From an uncultured Muribaculaceae bacterium (lineage in GTDB: Bacteria > Bacteroidota > Bacteroidia > Bacteroidales > Muribaculaceae), in the NCBI GenBank assembly GCA_910576935.1, contig CAJTKG010000045.1, positions 1 through 18,317 on the forward strand: DNA of 18,317 bases, read 5' to 3'. How positions within the stretch are numbered: the stretch's first letter is position 1; each line of letters begins with the position of its first letter. Shown here one piece after another: positions 1 through 7,376 of this stretch. A program made the position numbers and the translations under genes. The notes below the pieces were generated by a model. That model searched no databases, was not told the DNA's origin, and worked only from the letters and a program-made list of their open reading frames with translations.

Positions 1-59
1 TTTAACACTTTACTTCCTGAGACTAAAGTTAATACAAATTCTTGAATCGACCAAATTTT

Positions 60-81
60 TGTCTGCAAATTGTCTGCAAAA
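60..81. repeat. Tandem 11-bp repeat TGTCTGCAAA(A/T)
   Basis: Two adjacent copies, TGTCTGCAAAT at 60-70 and TGTCTGCAAAA at 71-81, lie in AT-rich non-coding DNA. Short direct repeats of this kind occur as arm-type sites for tyrosine recombinases or accessory factors, and an integrase remnant lies about 1.8 kb away. The link to recombination is inference only. Confidence 0.5.
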
Positions 82-249
82 TGACTTTCATTGTATTCAA
101 TAAGTATCTTTGACGACAAATTAAGTATTGCAGCTATGCATATATAACATACTGATAAGCAGTAGAATAATATTGATTTTCACATGGTTTTACCATGAAA
201 CTTTTTAGGTAAATTCAAGTAATATTCGTGTCGCTGTTCTGGGCACCCC

Positions 250-290
250 AACCCCTTGGTAATCGACAGATTTTCAAGGGGTTTCTTGTT
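250..290 (+). terminator. Rho-independent-type terminator
   Basis: AACCCCTTG (250-258) pairs perfectly with CAAGGGGTT (275-283), giving a 9-bp stem with a 16-nt loop. A T-rich tail (TTTCTTGTTTCT) follows on the plus strand. It would end a transcript entering from the left. No gene for that transcript is visible inside the window. Confidence 0.55.
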
Positions 291-296
291 TCTCAG

Positions 297-314
297 GTGT
301 ACTAAAAGTGTACT
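297..314. repeat. GTGTACT direct repeat
   Basis: GTGTACT at 297-303 and 308-314, separated by AAAA, gives an 11-bp period, one helical turn. A third copy, inside the shared string GGTGTACTA, lies at 1250-1258. The copies flank the gene at 390-950. They could be binding or recombination sites; this is inference. Confidence 0.4.
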
Positions 315-389
315 CAATGAGAACACATTTCAAAATCACAGTTCTTACTGTCTTCTGCTTATATCCATCTGACTTAATAATCATGAAAT

Positions 390-950
390 ATGAATAACAT
401 ATTCTGCCTTGAAACCGAATGGACTCAATCAATTCACGATTTGAAAGATGATTCCTCTGTTTTACCACTCCTGGAATATATTAAAAGAGTAAATAGAACA
501 AAATTGGTTTTCCGTCAGGTTGCTACAATGACTGACTTTGATTACTATCTCAGTCATTTGCTCAAAGATTCATACAACACATTCGACATTGTTTATCTTT
601 GTTTTCATGGGGCAAGTAATACTATAGAATTTGCTAACAAAGAAACCATATCGTTGACACGAATTGGTGAACTTTATCCAGGTGTTTTCGATGGGAAAAA
701 GGTTCATTTTGGATCGTGTAGTACGCTGAGTACAACTAGAGAAGAAGCCTATTCATTCAAAGAGGCTACTGGCGCTAAACTCTTAACCGGATATTCAAAA
801 AAAGTTGGATTTACAGAGAGTTTTATATTCGAGTTATGGCTCATGAATGTATTAACATCATTGAAAAGCCTAGGTCCAATTAAGCTTGAGGCAAAGATTA
901 TGAAAGAGATGCCGTTCTTTAGGGATCGCCTTGGCTTTAAAATTTACTGA
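390..950 (+). CDS. Caspase/CHAT-like protein, DUF6642-like
   Basis: A 186-aa protein without signal peptide or membrane segment. A hydrophobic strand ends in YLCFHG (His73), and a second strand ends in HFGSCST (Cys110). This strand-His-Gly then strand-Gly-Ser-Cys layout is the His/Cys dyad of caspase-, CHAT- and gingipain-fold proteases. The start (FCLE.EW), the VAT...D.DYYL stretch near 44-54, and the TGAKLLTGYSKKVGFTES segment at 127-144 match my memory of DUF6642-family proteins. If active it would be a cytosolic cysteine protease; substrate and partner are unknown. It stands alone, with no TPR, GTPase or gasdermin gene beside it. It sits in AT-rich mobile-element debris, which suggests cargo acquired by transfer. 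The start at 390 is the first ATG in frame; an out-of-frame ATG lies 6 nt upstream. Family assignment is from memory; the protease role is inference. Confidence 0.7.
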   Translation: MNNIFCLETEWTQSIHDLKDDSSVLPLLEYIKRVNRTKLVFRQVATMTDFDYYLSHLLKDSYNTFDIVYLCFHGASNTIEFANKETISLTRIGELYPGVFDGKKVHFGSCSTLSTTREEAYSFKEATGAKLLTGYSKKVGFTESFIFELWLMNVLTSLKSLGPIKLEAKIMKEMPFFRDRLGFKIY

Positions 951-1364
951 CTCGAACCAATGGGTCTCAAATCACTTTCCTGAAAATTCATGCACCATAA
1001 TTTCGGCTTGGGCCGCTATTTACACTTTTTTATTCATATTTTTGATGTTTTCAGACATCAAAAATACTGGAAATTAAGATGAAAGAATGGAAAGCAGCCT
1101 ACTTTTTTACAATTAGAAAATTTCGAGATTTATTGGGGCTCCAAAATATTTTCAATTGGTATAAGTCGTTATGAATATGTGGATTTCTACATGTTTTAGC
1201 TTACCTTTTTACAATTAAGCCCAGTTACTGTGTAGAAATGAGTAGAACCGGTGTACTACACGAAAAAAGGGACAGTAAAATGTAAAATACTTTCTACATC
1301 CTTTTTGAAACATTTTACCTTTTGCGCTCACGTGTCGCTTAAGGCAGATTGCCCCAATATCCTC
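951..1364. other. AT-rich, repeat-rich non-coding stretch
   Basis: No credible gene is seen. The stretch holds the 12-bp dyad at 1037-1066; a direct repeat TTTTTACAATTA near 1104-1115 and 1205-1217; ATTTCTACA (1183-1191) inverted against TGTAGAAAT (1231-1239), with another TTTCTACAT at 1291-1299; and GTAAAATGT (1275-1283) inverted against ACATTTTAC (1310-1318). The minus-strand frame running to 1215 is only a continuation of the broken RhuM gene into unrelated sequence. Confidence 0.5.
1037..1066. repeat. Perfect 12-bp inverted repeat, 6-nt spacer
   Basis: TATTTTTGATGT (1037-1048) and ACATCAAAAATA (1055-1066) are exact reverse complements around TTTTCA or similar six bases. No T-run follows on either strand, so this is not an ordinary intrinsic terminator. 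A protein-binding operator or recombinase site is equally likely. It lies about 90 nt after the stop of the CHAT-like gene. Confidence 0.6.
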
Positions 1365-1813
1365 TGTCAGTTCCTCCTGATTCTGTATGGTACGGCCTAA
1401 TACATTGACCAACTGACTCAACTCGTCATACTTTGTGTGGCAACTCGCTCATTGATGGCATAGCCTTGTAAGAGGTATTGTTTCAATACCTGATTCGCCC
1501 AAATGCGGAATTGGGTACCACGTTTTGATTTGACGCGATAGCCTACGGAAATAATCACATCAAGGCTGTAAACCTGTGTGGGCTTGAACTTTGAGAAAGT
1601 ATTATGCAAAATTTGCATATTACTTTCTTTCTCCAATTCCCCTTTCTTGAACACGTTTGAGATGTGGCGGGCAATTACGGACTGATCTTTATCAAAAAGT
1701 TCTGCCATCTGTCCCTGACTTAGCCACACGGTATCATTCTGAACCGTTACGTCAATCAACATGTTCCCGTCCGGTGCTTGTTATATCACAAGTTGAGAAT
1801 TATTTACATCCAT
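1365..1813 (-). pseudogene. Broken RhuM-family virulence protein gene
   Basis: The minus-strand frame gives the highly conserved RhuM N-terminus (DVTVQNDTVWLSQGQMAELF, then the QSVIARHISN, YSLDVIISVGYRVKSKRGTQ and LKQYLLQGYAINERV segments). RhuM proteins are often found in islands with toxin-like or Fic/Doc neighbours; their biochemical role is unclear. Three lesions are visible. Codon 11 is TAA (1783-1781) where LVI*QAPDG reads through to the conserved part; family members have Tyr there, so TAT/TAC to TAA is likely. Frame is lost between NERV and KYDELSQLVN, at about 1428-1445. Homology ends after NQEELT (about 1365). The original start is probably ATG at 1813. An internal ATG at 1762 could give at most a 114-aa fragment. 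Confidence 0.85.
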
Positions 1814-1817
1814 GTTA

Positions 1818-1825
1818 CAAAAGTA
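1818..1825 (-). promoter_or_regulatory. -7 element of the former RhuM gene
   Basis: TACTTTTG on the minus strand matches the Bacteroidetes -7 consensus TAnnTTTG. Only four bases lie between its last G and the ATG at 1813, so the transcript would have been leaderless or nearly so. I see no clear -33 TTTG at the usual spacing. Confidence 0.4.
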
Positions 1826-1881
1826 ATACTTTTAATTTGATTTATAGTTACATGCACTCTCATTGATTTAAAGTGAAATAT

Positions 1882-2103
1882 CCGGCAGCGTGAGATGGCT
1901 TTGCTCCCCTCTTTGTGACCGCTGAGTGGACCGACAAGATTGAGATCCTTGACTTTCTTATAAAGATTGCCGATGAAAGCACGTCGCACCCGATGGCTTT
2001 TGGTAATTTCATTCAAAGGCCGGTTACTTTCTGTCCCGGTCGTAGGATTAGAATCTGTTGCCATGCCCGTTATACCATAGGTGGTGAATATTATTCTAAC
2101 AAT
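1882..2103 (-). pseudogene. Tyrosine integrase C-terminal remnant
   Basis: The minus frame carries the C-terminal catalytic core of a Bacteroidetes-type tyrosine recombinase: NPTTG, RPLNEI, the H-x-x-R box in SHRVRRAFIGNLYKKVKDLN, and the GH of LSGHKEGSKA. In intact relatives the next motif is SRYR, with Tyr as the DNA-cleaving nucleophile. Here it reads SRCR, codon TGC at 1887-1885, one transition away from TAC. Homology stops directly after it. Upstream, the frame (ending ..IIFTTYGITG) meets two consecutive TAG stops at 2109-2104, and the catalytic N-terminal Arg half is missing. The gene is therefore a dead 3' fragment. With the RhuM debris it marks a decayed integrative element. Confidence 0.82.
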
Positions 2104-2296
2104 CTACTATATTTGTGTGCGATTCGTCCTATATGGATACAATTAGATAATATTTCTCGATGAGAAATCTCAACAGTCCGTTGGTGTATTATGCCACCAT
2201 ATTAATCCCATAAGGAGGCAGATGGTAACGGGTCGCCACCTCCGTGAGCAGGGGTGCTTCAGAAACCGGCAGAGTAATGGGAAAGGCTGACAAGAA

Positions 2297-2342
2297 TAGA
2301 AAACCCGCATCGTTATCACTTCAAGAGTTATAACGGTGCGGA
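2297..2342 (-). terminator. katA intrinsic terminator
   Basis: CCGCATCGTTAT (2305-2316) pairs with ATAACGGTGCGG (2330-2341) over 12 bp with one G-T wobble, around a 13-nt loop. On the minus strand the stem is followed by GGTTTTCTATTCTT. It lies about 30 nt past the catalase stop codon. Confidence 0.75.
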
Positions 2343-2372
2343 TCTGATATTAAATCAATACTTAAACACACA

Positions 2373-3878
2373 TTACTTTGGGATTTTGCGTTTGTCCCAT
2401 GACGGATGGGCGGGGTCCTCTGCATTGAGAGCCTCAACCAGATCTATTGACAACTCGCGGGCGAGCATACTGCCGTATTCAGGATCAGCATTATGACATG
2501 CTCTCACATGGCGCTGCTTGATGAACAAGGGTATTCCTTCCATCTGTGCACAAGTATTACGGCATGTGGCCAGCTTATCTTCGTCACTCATCAACCTCCA
2601 AAGTTTTCCCGGCTGAGTGTAATAATCGTCATCATATTGACGCTCGTCATAATTGAAGAGGTCGCCATTGAGTTGCATCGGTGGCTCTTTCAACGATGGT
2701 GTGTCGTGCCATTCACCGAAACTGTTTGGCTCATATGCCACAGTATCTCCATAATTGTCATCGGTACGCATCTGCCCGTCGCGGTGGAATGAGTGGAACG
2801 GACATCTCGGCCGGTTTACGGGGATAAGGTTGTGGTTAACCCCAAGCCGATAACGCTGAGCGTCTCCGTAGGAAAAAAGACGTCCCTGAAGCATCTTGTC
2901 GGGAGAAAAACCTATGCCGTCGATGATATTGGTCGGGTTGAAGGCCGCCTGCTCTATTTCTGCAAAAAAGTTTTCAGGGTTGCGGTTGAGTTCGAGAATG
3001 CCGACATCACGCAAAGGGAAATCCTTGTGATACCAGACTTTGGTGAGATCAAACGGGTTGATGTGATATTTCCTTGCCTCGTCTTCCGTCATAAGCTGAA
3101 TACGAAGCTTCCAACGCGGATAATCGCCTCGCTCTATAGCCTCAAACAAATCACGCTGATGCGACTCGCGGTCTTTGGCGATAATGGCTTCAGCCTCTTT
3201 GTCGGTAAGATTCCTAATACCTTGCAGGGTTATGAAATGGAATTTTACCCATGTTCGCTTGTTATCCTTGTTTATGAAGCTGTAAGTATGGCTTCCAAAT
3301 CCATGCATATTACGGAATGATGCCGGTATGCCGCGCGGCGACATTGAGATGGTGACTTGGTGGAGAGCTTCAGGCAGTAGGGTCCAGAAATCCCAATTGG
3401 CAGTAGGGTTACGCATACCCGTACGTGGATCGCGCTTTATGGCATGATTCAGATCGGGAAACTTCAGAGGGTCGCGAAGGAAAAACACAGGAGTATTGTT
3501 TCCTACAAGATCCCAATTACCGGTATCGGTGTAAAACTTCATGGCAAATCCCCGTATATCACGCTCAGCATCAGCGGCTCCACGTTCTCCTGCAACAGTC
3601 GAGAACCTTACGAGGCATGGGGTCTGCTTCCCGATTCCGGCAAAGATCGAGGCACGTGTAAATTCGGTAATATCATGCGTAACAGTGAATGTACCAAATG
3701 CGCCCGAACCTTTGGCATGCATACGTCTTTCCGGTATTACTTCACGATCAAAGTGTGCTATTTTCTCAAGATACCACGGGTCTTGGGCTGAAAAAGGTCC
3801 TGGACGGCCTGCAGTCTGAACATTCTGGTTGTCGGCGATTGGGCGTCCGTTTTCTGCGGTAAGTCTTTTCTTATCCAT
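2373..3878 (-). CDS. katA: Heme catalase KatA
   Basis: A 501-aa monofunctional heme b catalase that converts H2O2 to water and O2 in the cytoplasm. The length fits the small-subunit clade found in Bacteroides. Seen directly: the distal His54 in ERRMHAKGSGAFG, the distal Asn127 in GNWDLVGNNTPVFF, the heme-proximal segment RLFSYGDAQRYRLG with ligand Tyr337, and the substrate-channel region RFSTVAGERG. The usual second box reads ERRMHAKGSG instead of the commoner ERVVHAKGAG, a conservative change. No Shine-Dalgarno is visible before the ATG at 3878, as is usual for the phylum. A weak -7-like TAAATCTG lies on the minus strand at 3927-3920. In Bacteroides, katA is under OxyR control; no OxyR site is obvious here. 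It stands alone, with its own terminator. Confidence 0.97.
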   Translation of the reverse strand: MDKKRLTAENGRPIADNQNVQTAGRPGPFSAQDPWYLEKIAHFDREVIPERRMHAKGSGAFGTFTVTHDITEFTRASIFAGIGKQTPCLVRFSTVAGERGAADAERDIRGFAMKFYTDTGNWDLVGNNTPVFFLRDPLKFPDLNHAIKRDPRTGMRNPTANWDFWTLLPEALHQVTISMSPRGIPASFRNMHGFGSHTYSFINKDNKRTWVKFHFITLQGIRNLTDKEAEAIIAKDRESHQRDLFEAIERGDYPRWKLRIQLMTEDEARKYHINPFDLTKVWYHKDFPLRDVGILELNRNPENFFAEIEQAAFNPTNIIDGIGFSPDKMLQGRLFSYGDAQRYRLGVNHNLIPVNRPRCPFHSFHRDGQMRTDDNYGDTVAYEPNSFGEWHDTPSLKEPPMQLNGDLFNYDERQYDDDYYTQPGKLWRLMSDEDKLATCRNTCAQMEGIPLFIKQRHVRACHNADPEYGSMLARELSIDLVEALNAEDPAHPSWDKRKIPK

Positions 3879-4027
3879 ACAATCACAATGAATTAATTAG
3901 AGTTATAACGGTATCTAAACAGATTTAAGGTGGAAAAGGTTTAACTGACGACATCAACAAGACCTGCCACAAACTACCCCGAAAGCACGTCAGAGAGCAT
4001 CGCCGGTGCATCACGGTTGCATAAATC

Positions 4028-4057
4028 TTCCACGTGCCCGAAACTGTAGCCGTGGAA
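4028..4057 (-). terminator. Weak hairpin downstream of the two-gene unit
   Basis: TTCCACG (4028-4034) pairs with CGTGGAA (4051-4057), a 7-bp perfect stem with a 16-nt loop, about 90 nt after the 523-aa gene. The minus-strand tail has only a short T stretch (GATTTATGC). It may be a weak terminator or an operator in front of katA. Confidence 0.25.
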
Positions 4058-4143
4058 TCAAAATTTACGCAGAGATATATGCCAGCCAAAAATGATTGAT
4101 GGAAGATGAAATAAAATGATGTTATCCTTGAACGCTCTGGACA

Positions 4144-5715
4144 TCAAGTTCGGCAGAATGGCCAGGGTGTGGTTGAAGTCGCGGCTATTGATGCGGCAAT
4201 GGCAGCCGCTCGGTCTCTTACTTGCTTGCCTGTAGGTCCGGAGAGAGCTTCTTTTAGAAGAGCGTTGAGCATCACCTTACCTTTATCGAGGTCGTATACA
4301 CCCGCGATGTAACTCTGATCCCATATTGCAGGGGCGCGTTCGACAAGGTGGACATATGGCGTCATTACAATTTCGTCGATCTTGCCTATAATACACATCA
4401 ATACCGTTTCTTTGTCGTCATTCACAATTTCGCACGATAGAATAGCAATAAGCAGCAATTCGGTCACCCCCTTAGCCAGCATACGGGCATAATAACCGCC
4501 TGCATAGAGCGACTTTAATCCGTAAAGCATTTTGACAAAACTCCTTATCGCTACATCGTCAAGTGCAGCCAAACTTTTGCCAAGCATGCAAAAGGCAACC
4601 TTGCTTTGCGGTGCATCAAACTGCAACGATGTCAGTTTCGAATGGCCGTCACGCCGTGACAATATCTCCGGAAATGCCGCGACCTCATTCTTAATGGCTT
4701 CTATCACCCGATTTCCCAAAGTTTTAAGCACCCCATCAGTCATCTGCTTTGATGTCATCGTGCTTGCGAAATAGAATATTATCGGCATCTCTCCGGCAAT
4801 GTCGAGCAAACCTATCCAACGCCGTGTCGCATCGTTGTCGGCAGTAAGCATATTCACAACCGCCCGGCGATAATACTTCATAAGTCTAATCTGCTGTAAT
4901 GTAAATTTAGCCGGCTGAGGGCGATATATCCACGCTTTGCGTAACAACGTCAATCCCATTGCCGGTTTTTCGTCAGCAATCATCTTGTCGACAAATGCCT
5001 GCGAGAACCATGCAGGCACATATAATTTGTCATATGGATATGTTAGCGCCAACGCACAAAGCAACGAGAGACACCGCGGCTCTGTCACCTTCAACGCATC
5101 AGCCGGTGTCAATGACAGACGGTAGCCGCCAAAAAATACCAATGCTCCGATAAGGCTCGGCGGTAATTTGAAAAGCGTATCTATATCAATCGTGCGATCT
5201 TCTCTGACAAGTTCTACGATTGAATAGGCTAAATCATAGACATTTGATGCGTATACAGATTGAAGTCGCAACCAACCGTTAACTGTCGTCGGATAAGTAT
5301 TTTCACCACCATAAACCACAGAAACAGCCGACGAGGTAATAATCTCAGAGACTCGACGACGCTGCCACTCCGGCAGCCGCTGTTTAAGATGCTCAAGTAA
5401 ACAATCGTCCTCTTCCATATTTATCCTTCGTGCGAGAATCCACAAATTCGCGACAGCCATATCGTCGTCTTTCACATACTCGTAAACATCATCAATCATA
5501 GCCGCGACATCATCATACGATGCCCCTACGAATTTGATAAATCCCTGATGCCTGCCTAATGGCAAATCACGCCCACGCCAATCATCAAACAAATTGAATT
5601 CCAGCCGCAAATCCCCGTCGTCAACTCCATGCAAATGTCTCACAATCATCCAGTCGACACGTCCGACACTCACAAGTTCATCAATTATCATATGCCGTAT
5701 ATCCTGCGCTATCAT
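4144..5715 (-). CDS. Helical protein of unknown function, second gene of a coupled pair
   Basis: A 523-aa protein that I do not recognise. It has no signal peptide, no convincing transmembrane segment, no Walker motifs and no obvious catalytic cluster. From about residue 60 to the end it is rich in amphipathic helix-forming stretches separated by short loops, suggesting a helical-repeat or scaffold protein. The N-terminal 60 residues are rich in Asp/Arg and more beta-like. Its ATG (5715) overlaps the TGA of the upstream gene (ATGA, 4 nt), so translation is coupled and the two products probably act together. An Ala/Thr-rich tail follows residue 495. Possible roles are regulator, sensor or immunity partner of the PLD-like upstream protein; that is inference from gene order only. 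Confidence 0.85.
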   Translation of the reverse strand: MIAQDIRHMIIDELVSVGRVDWMIVRHLHGVDDGDLRLEFNLFDDWRGRDLPLGRHQGFIKFVGASYDDVAAMIDDVYEYVKDDDMAVANLWILARRINMEEDDCLLEHLKQRLPEWQRRRVSEIITSSAVSVVYGGENTYPTTVNGWLRLQSVYASNVYDLAYSIVELVREDRTIDIDTLFKLPPSLIGALVFFGGYRLSLTPADALKVTEPRCLSLLCALALTYPYDKLYVPAWFSQAFVDKMIADEKPAMGLTLLRKAWIYRPQPAKFTLQQIRLMKYYRRAVVNMLTADNDATRRWIGLLDIAGEMPIIFYFASTMTSKQMTDGVLKTLGNRVIEAIKNEVAAFPEILSRRDGHSKLTSLQFDAPQSKVAFCMLGKSLAALDDVAIRSFVKMLYGLKSLYAGGYYARMLAKGVTELLLIAILSCEIVNDDKETVLMCIIGKIDEIVMTPYVHLVERAPAIWDQSYIAGVYDLDKGKVMLNALLKEALSGPTGKQVRDRAAAIAASIAATSTTPWPFCRT

Positions 5716-7235
5716 ATCTCTGCAAATAGATCAGACTTACGTATTATATTGTCATATCTTGACGTCACCGTGTTATAATGCTCCTGTGAATCTATACCGC
5801 AGAAATCAGCCTCTATCATACCCGACAGACTGTTCGACACTATAACAGCACGGCTTCCATTGATATAACCGTTGCCGTCACCCTCAAACCAATATCGGTT
5901 GTGAAAATCGGTCTGTGCCCTGCGGAAAACCATTTTCCACGGTTTTATATGCTCGAAAAGTTTACCATCGAAAAAATTGCGCCACAAGCATTCATATTTG
6001 GCTTTAAGCACGTCCATCTTCGACTTGTCATCGGTCGCTTCCTCTCCGTGATTGTTCATTCGCGAATTACCCACGACCGTCACGCTGTCGAGCCCATAGT
6101 CAACCGCTACTATCACGAGAGCGTTTATAAACGCACGCTGTGTCGGTTCAAGCATAAGATTGCCACGATCATCCTGACGGATAGTGCCCATAAAATAAGG
6201 GTCGGCAATGACGACATCCGGCCCGAGTGTAGCCAGCACTCTGACAAATATCTCCGACAATTTCGAGTAGGCATCACTACTACCGACCGAAGCAGCCTCA
6301 TACCAGGTAGTTTCCTCAAACACTTTAGGACGTGACTTACGTTTGCCAATCATCTTTTCATTTCCATACATGTCTTTTATACAACACGATGCAGCATCAA
6401 CCCTGATGTCAAACCCGAGAATGAGGCCAAAATCCACCGATGCCACCGGGCAAACCGTCTCAAAAACCAGCATACCGTTTCTTACCGGATCAGCGGCACT
6501 CAGGCTGAACAGTCCCGTCGCCGGATCTATGTCCGACTCCGCGATAACCGCCTTTGTATCCCTGTCAAGCAAACGACATGAGTCATTTTCGCCCCGACTG
6601 TCAGACTGCTCAAACCCGATAATTTCCCTGCAACCGCGACCGGCTACAGCAGTCGTCACTACTCCATGGAAACCTATAAAAGGTTGTCGCTCTTCTCTTA
6701 TTGCAAAAATACTATCGCGTATTTTGCCGTAAAGCCATCCCTTATCATATAACCCTGCCGGATAGATAGGCTTTACCTTATCGTTGATGGCGTAAGCGCA
6801 CAATGCGTCGAGAAGGCCCGAGTCTAACATAAACTCCGGAAACCACGGTTTCTTATTAGGTCGATACAGCTTATCGACGTGATCATTTCGGCCTTCCGTA
6901 TCTGCCACAGACTCCTCCACAGAATGTGCTGACGGGAGCGACAGCTTCAGTACCTTGTCGGCTTTTTTATCTTTATACCGAATCTCGCCGGAACCAATGC
7001 ATCTGTCGAACATTTTGGCAATTACTTCTGACCTGCCTGCAAGACACGTCTCATATACAACGGAGCCGGCCAACTTCGTACACTCCCTATGCGACACCAA
7101 GGCAAAAACATCGTCAGACGATTCATAATCGGGTATCACCTTTGAATGAAGAAACAGCAATTTCTCGCCGGTCGCCCCCGACGCTTTGAGCGTCAGCGCC
7201 ACCAGCAGACTCATATTTGGATATCTTCTTGTCAT
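5712..7235 (-). CDS. Protein with C-terminal PLD-like domain, first gene of a coupled pair
   Basis: A 507-aa predicted cytoplasmic protein. The N-terminal ~300 residues are mixed alpha/beta and not recognised. The C-terminal ~190 residues look like a degenerate phospholipase-D-fold domain: VVIADPYF (341-348) resembles the DPYF strand of non-canonical PLD proteins, SVTVVGN (384-390) a following strand, then FHNRYWF (444-450) in place of the usual HDRF/HxK motif, and VIVSNSL (464-470) like the GNSLN/SNSL turn. The catalytic-type His445 is present, but the Asp after it is Asn446. PLD-fold proteins of this sort include nucleases of defence and restriction systems. Arrangement with an N-terminal unknown domain recalls VPA1262-family proteins, though I cannot confirm that. 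The start is the ATG at 7235; Met8 (7214) is a rival, because the -7 element leaves a leader of only about 5 nt before the first ATG. Confidence 0.85.
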   Translation of the reverse strand: MTRRYPNMSLLVALTLKASGATGEKLLFLHSKVIPDYESSDDVFALVSHRECTKLAGSVVYETCLAGRSEVIAKMFDRCIGSGEIRYKDKKADKVLKLSLPSAHSVEESVADTEGRNDHVDKLYRPNKKPWFPEFMLDSGLLDALCAYAINDKVKPIYPAGLYDKGWLYGKIRDSIFAIREERQPFIGFHGVVTTAVAGRGCREIIGFEQSDSRGENDSCRLLDRDTKAVIAESDIDPATGLFSLSAADPVRNGMLVFETVCPVASVDFGLILGFDIRVDAASCCIKDMYGNEKMIGKRKSRPKVFEETTWYEAASVGSSDAYSKLSEIFVRVLATLGPDVVIADPYFMGTIRQDDRGNLMLEPTQRAFINALVIVAVDYGLDSVTVVGNSRMNNHGEEATDDKSKMDVLKAKYECLWRNFFDGKLFEHIKPWKMVFRRAQTDFHNRYWFEGDGNGYINGSRAVIVSNSLSGMIEADFCGIDSQEHYNTVTSRYDNIIRKSDLFAEI

Positions 7236-7245
7236 TTATTCGCTA

Positions 7246-7253
7246 CAAAAATA
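7246..7253 (-). promoter_or_regulatory. -7 promoter element of the PLD-like/helical pair
   Basis: TATTTTTG on the minus strand fits TAnnTTTG exactly. It lies 10 nt upstream of the ATG at 7235. No TTTG is found at the normal -33 spacing. Confidence 0.5.
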
Positions 7254-7347
7254 GCAAAATATTCCTGACTCTCGTATATAACACTTCCGATTTACGCCAC
7301 GGCCAATTTTTTTGCCGCTAAATGCCGGTCGACTGAGTTTTTTTGAT

Positions 7348-7355
7348 TAACTTTG
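7348..7355 (+). promoter_or_regulatory. -7 promoter element of tRNA-Gly
   Basis: TAACTTTG fits TAnnTTTG. It ends 21 nt before the tRNA 5' end, which leaves room for a short leader. The TTTG just upstream (7342-7345) is too close to be its -33 partner. Confidence 0.5.
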
Positions 7356-7376
7356 TAGCGTTATTAATTCCTTGAT

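Larger units (their letters stand above)
1..389. other. AT-rich non-coding left edge
   Basis: No open frame here looks coding; the short minus frame at 274-468 overlaps the real gene at 390. The stretch contains a tandem repeat (60-81), a short perfect dyad CATGGT-ttt-ACCATG near 183-197, a terminator-like hairpin (250-283) and a GTGTACT direct repeat (297-314). The string ending in CACCCCA just before the hairpin recalls a tRNA 3' acceptor strand, but no T-arm precedes it, so no tRNA is called. Confidence 0.5.

Noticed and set aside
225..251. tRNA-like 3' end (..GGGCACCCCA) near the first hairpin
   Set aside because: No T-arm or other cloverleaf arms precede it. At most it is a fragment left at an attachment site.
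1215..1421. 68-aa minus-strand open frame
   Set aside because: Its first 19 codons are the out-of-frame continuation of the RhuM gene and the rest is unrelated sequence. Its start is a TTG inside the old gene.
2192..2290. Minus-strand open stretch ending ..TEVATRYHLPPYGI, and a 22-codon plus-strand ORF with a good AAGGAGG at 2211
   Set aside because: Both are very short and sit in debris between the integrase remnant and the katA terminator. No family could be recognised on either strand.
2793..3320. 175-aa plus-strand open frame opposite katA
   Set aside because: A shadow of the catalase gene with no motif or promoter.
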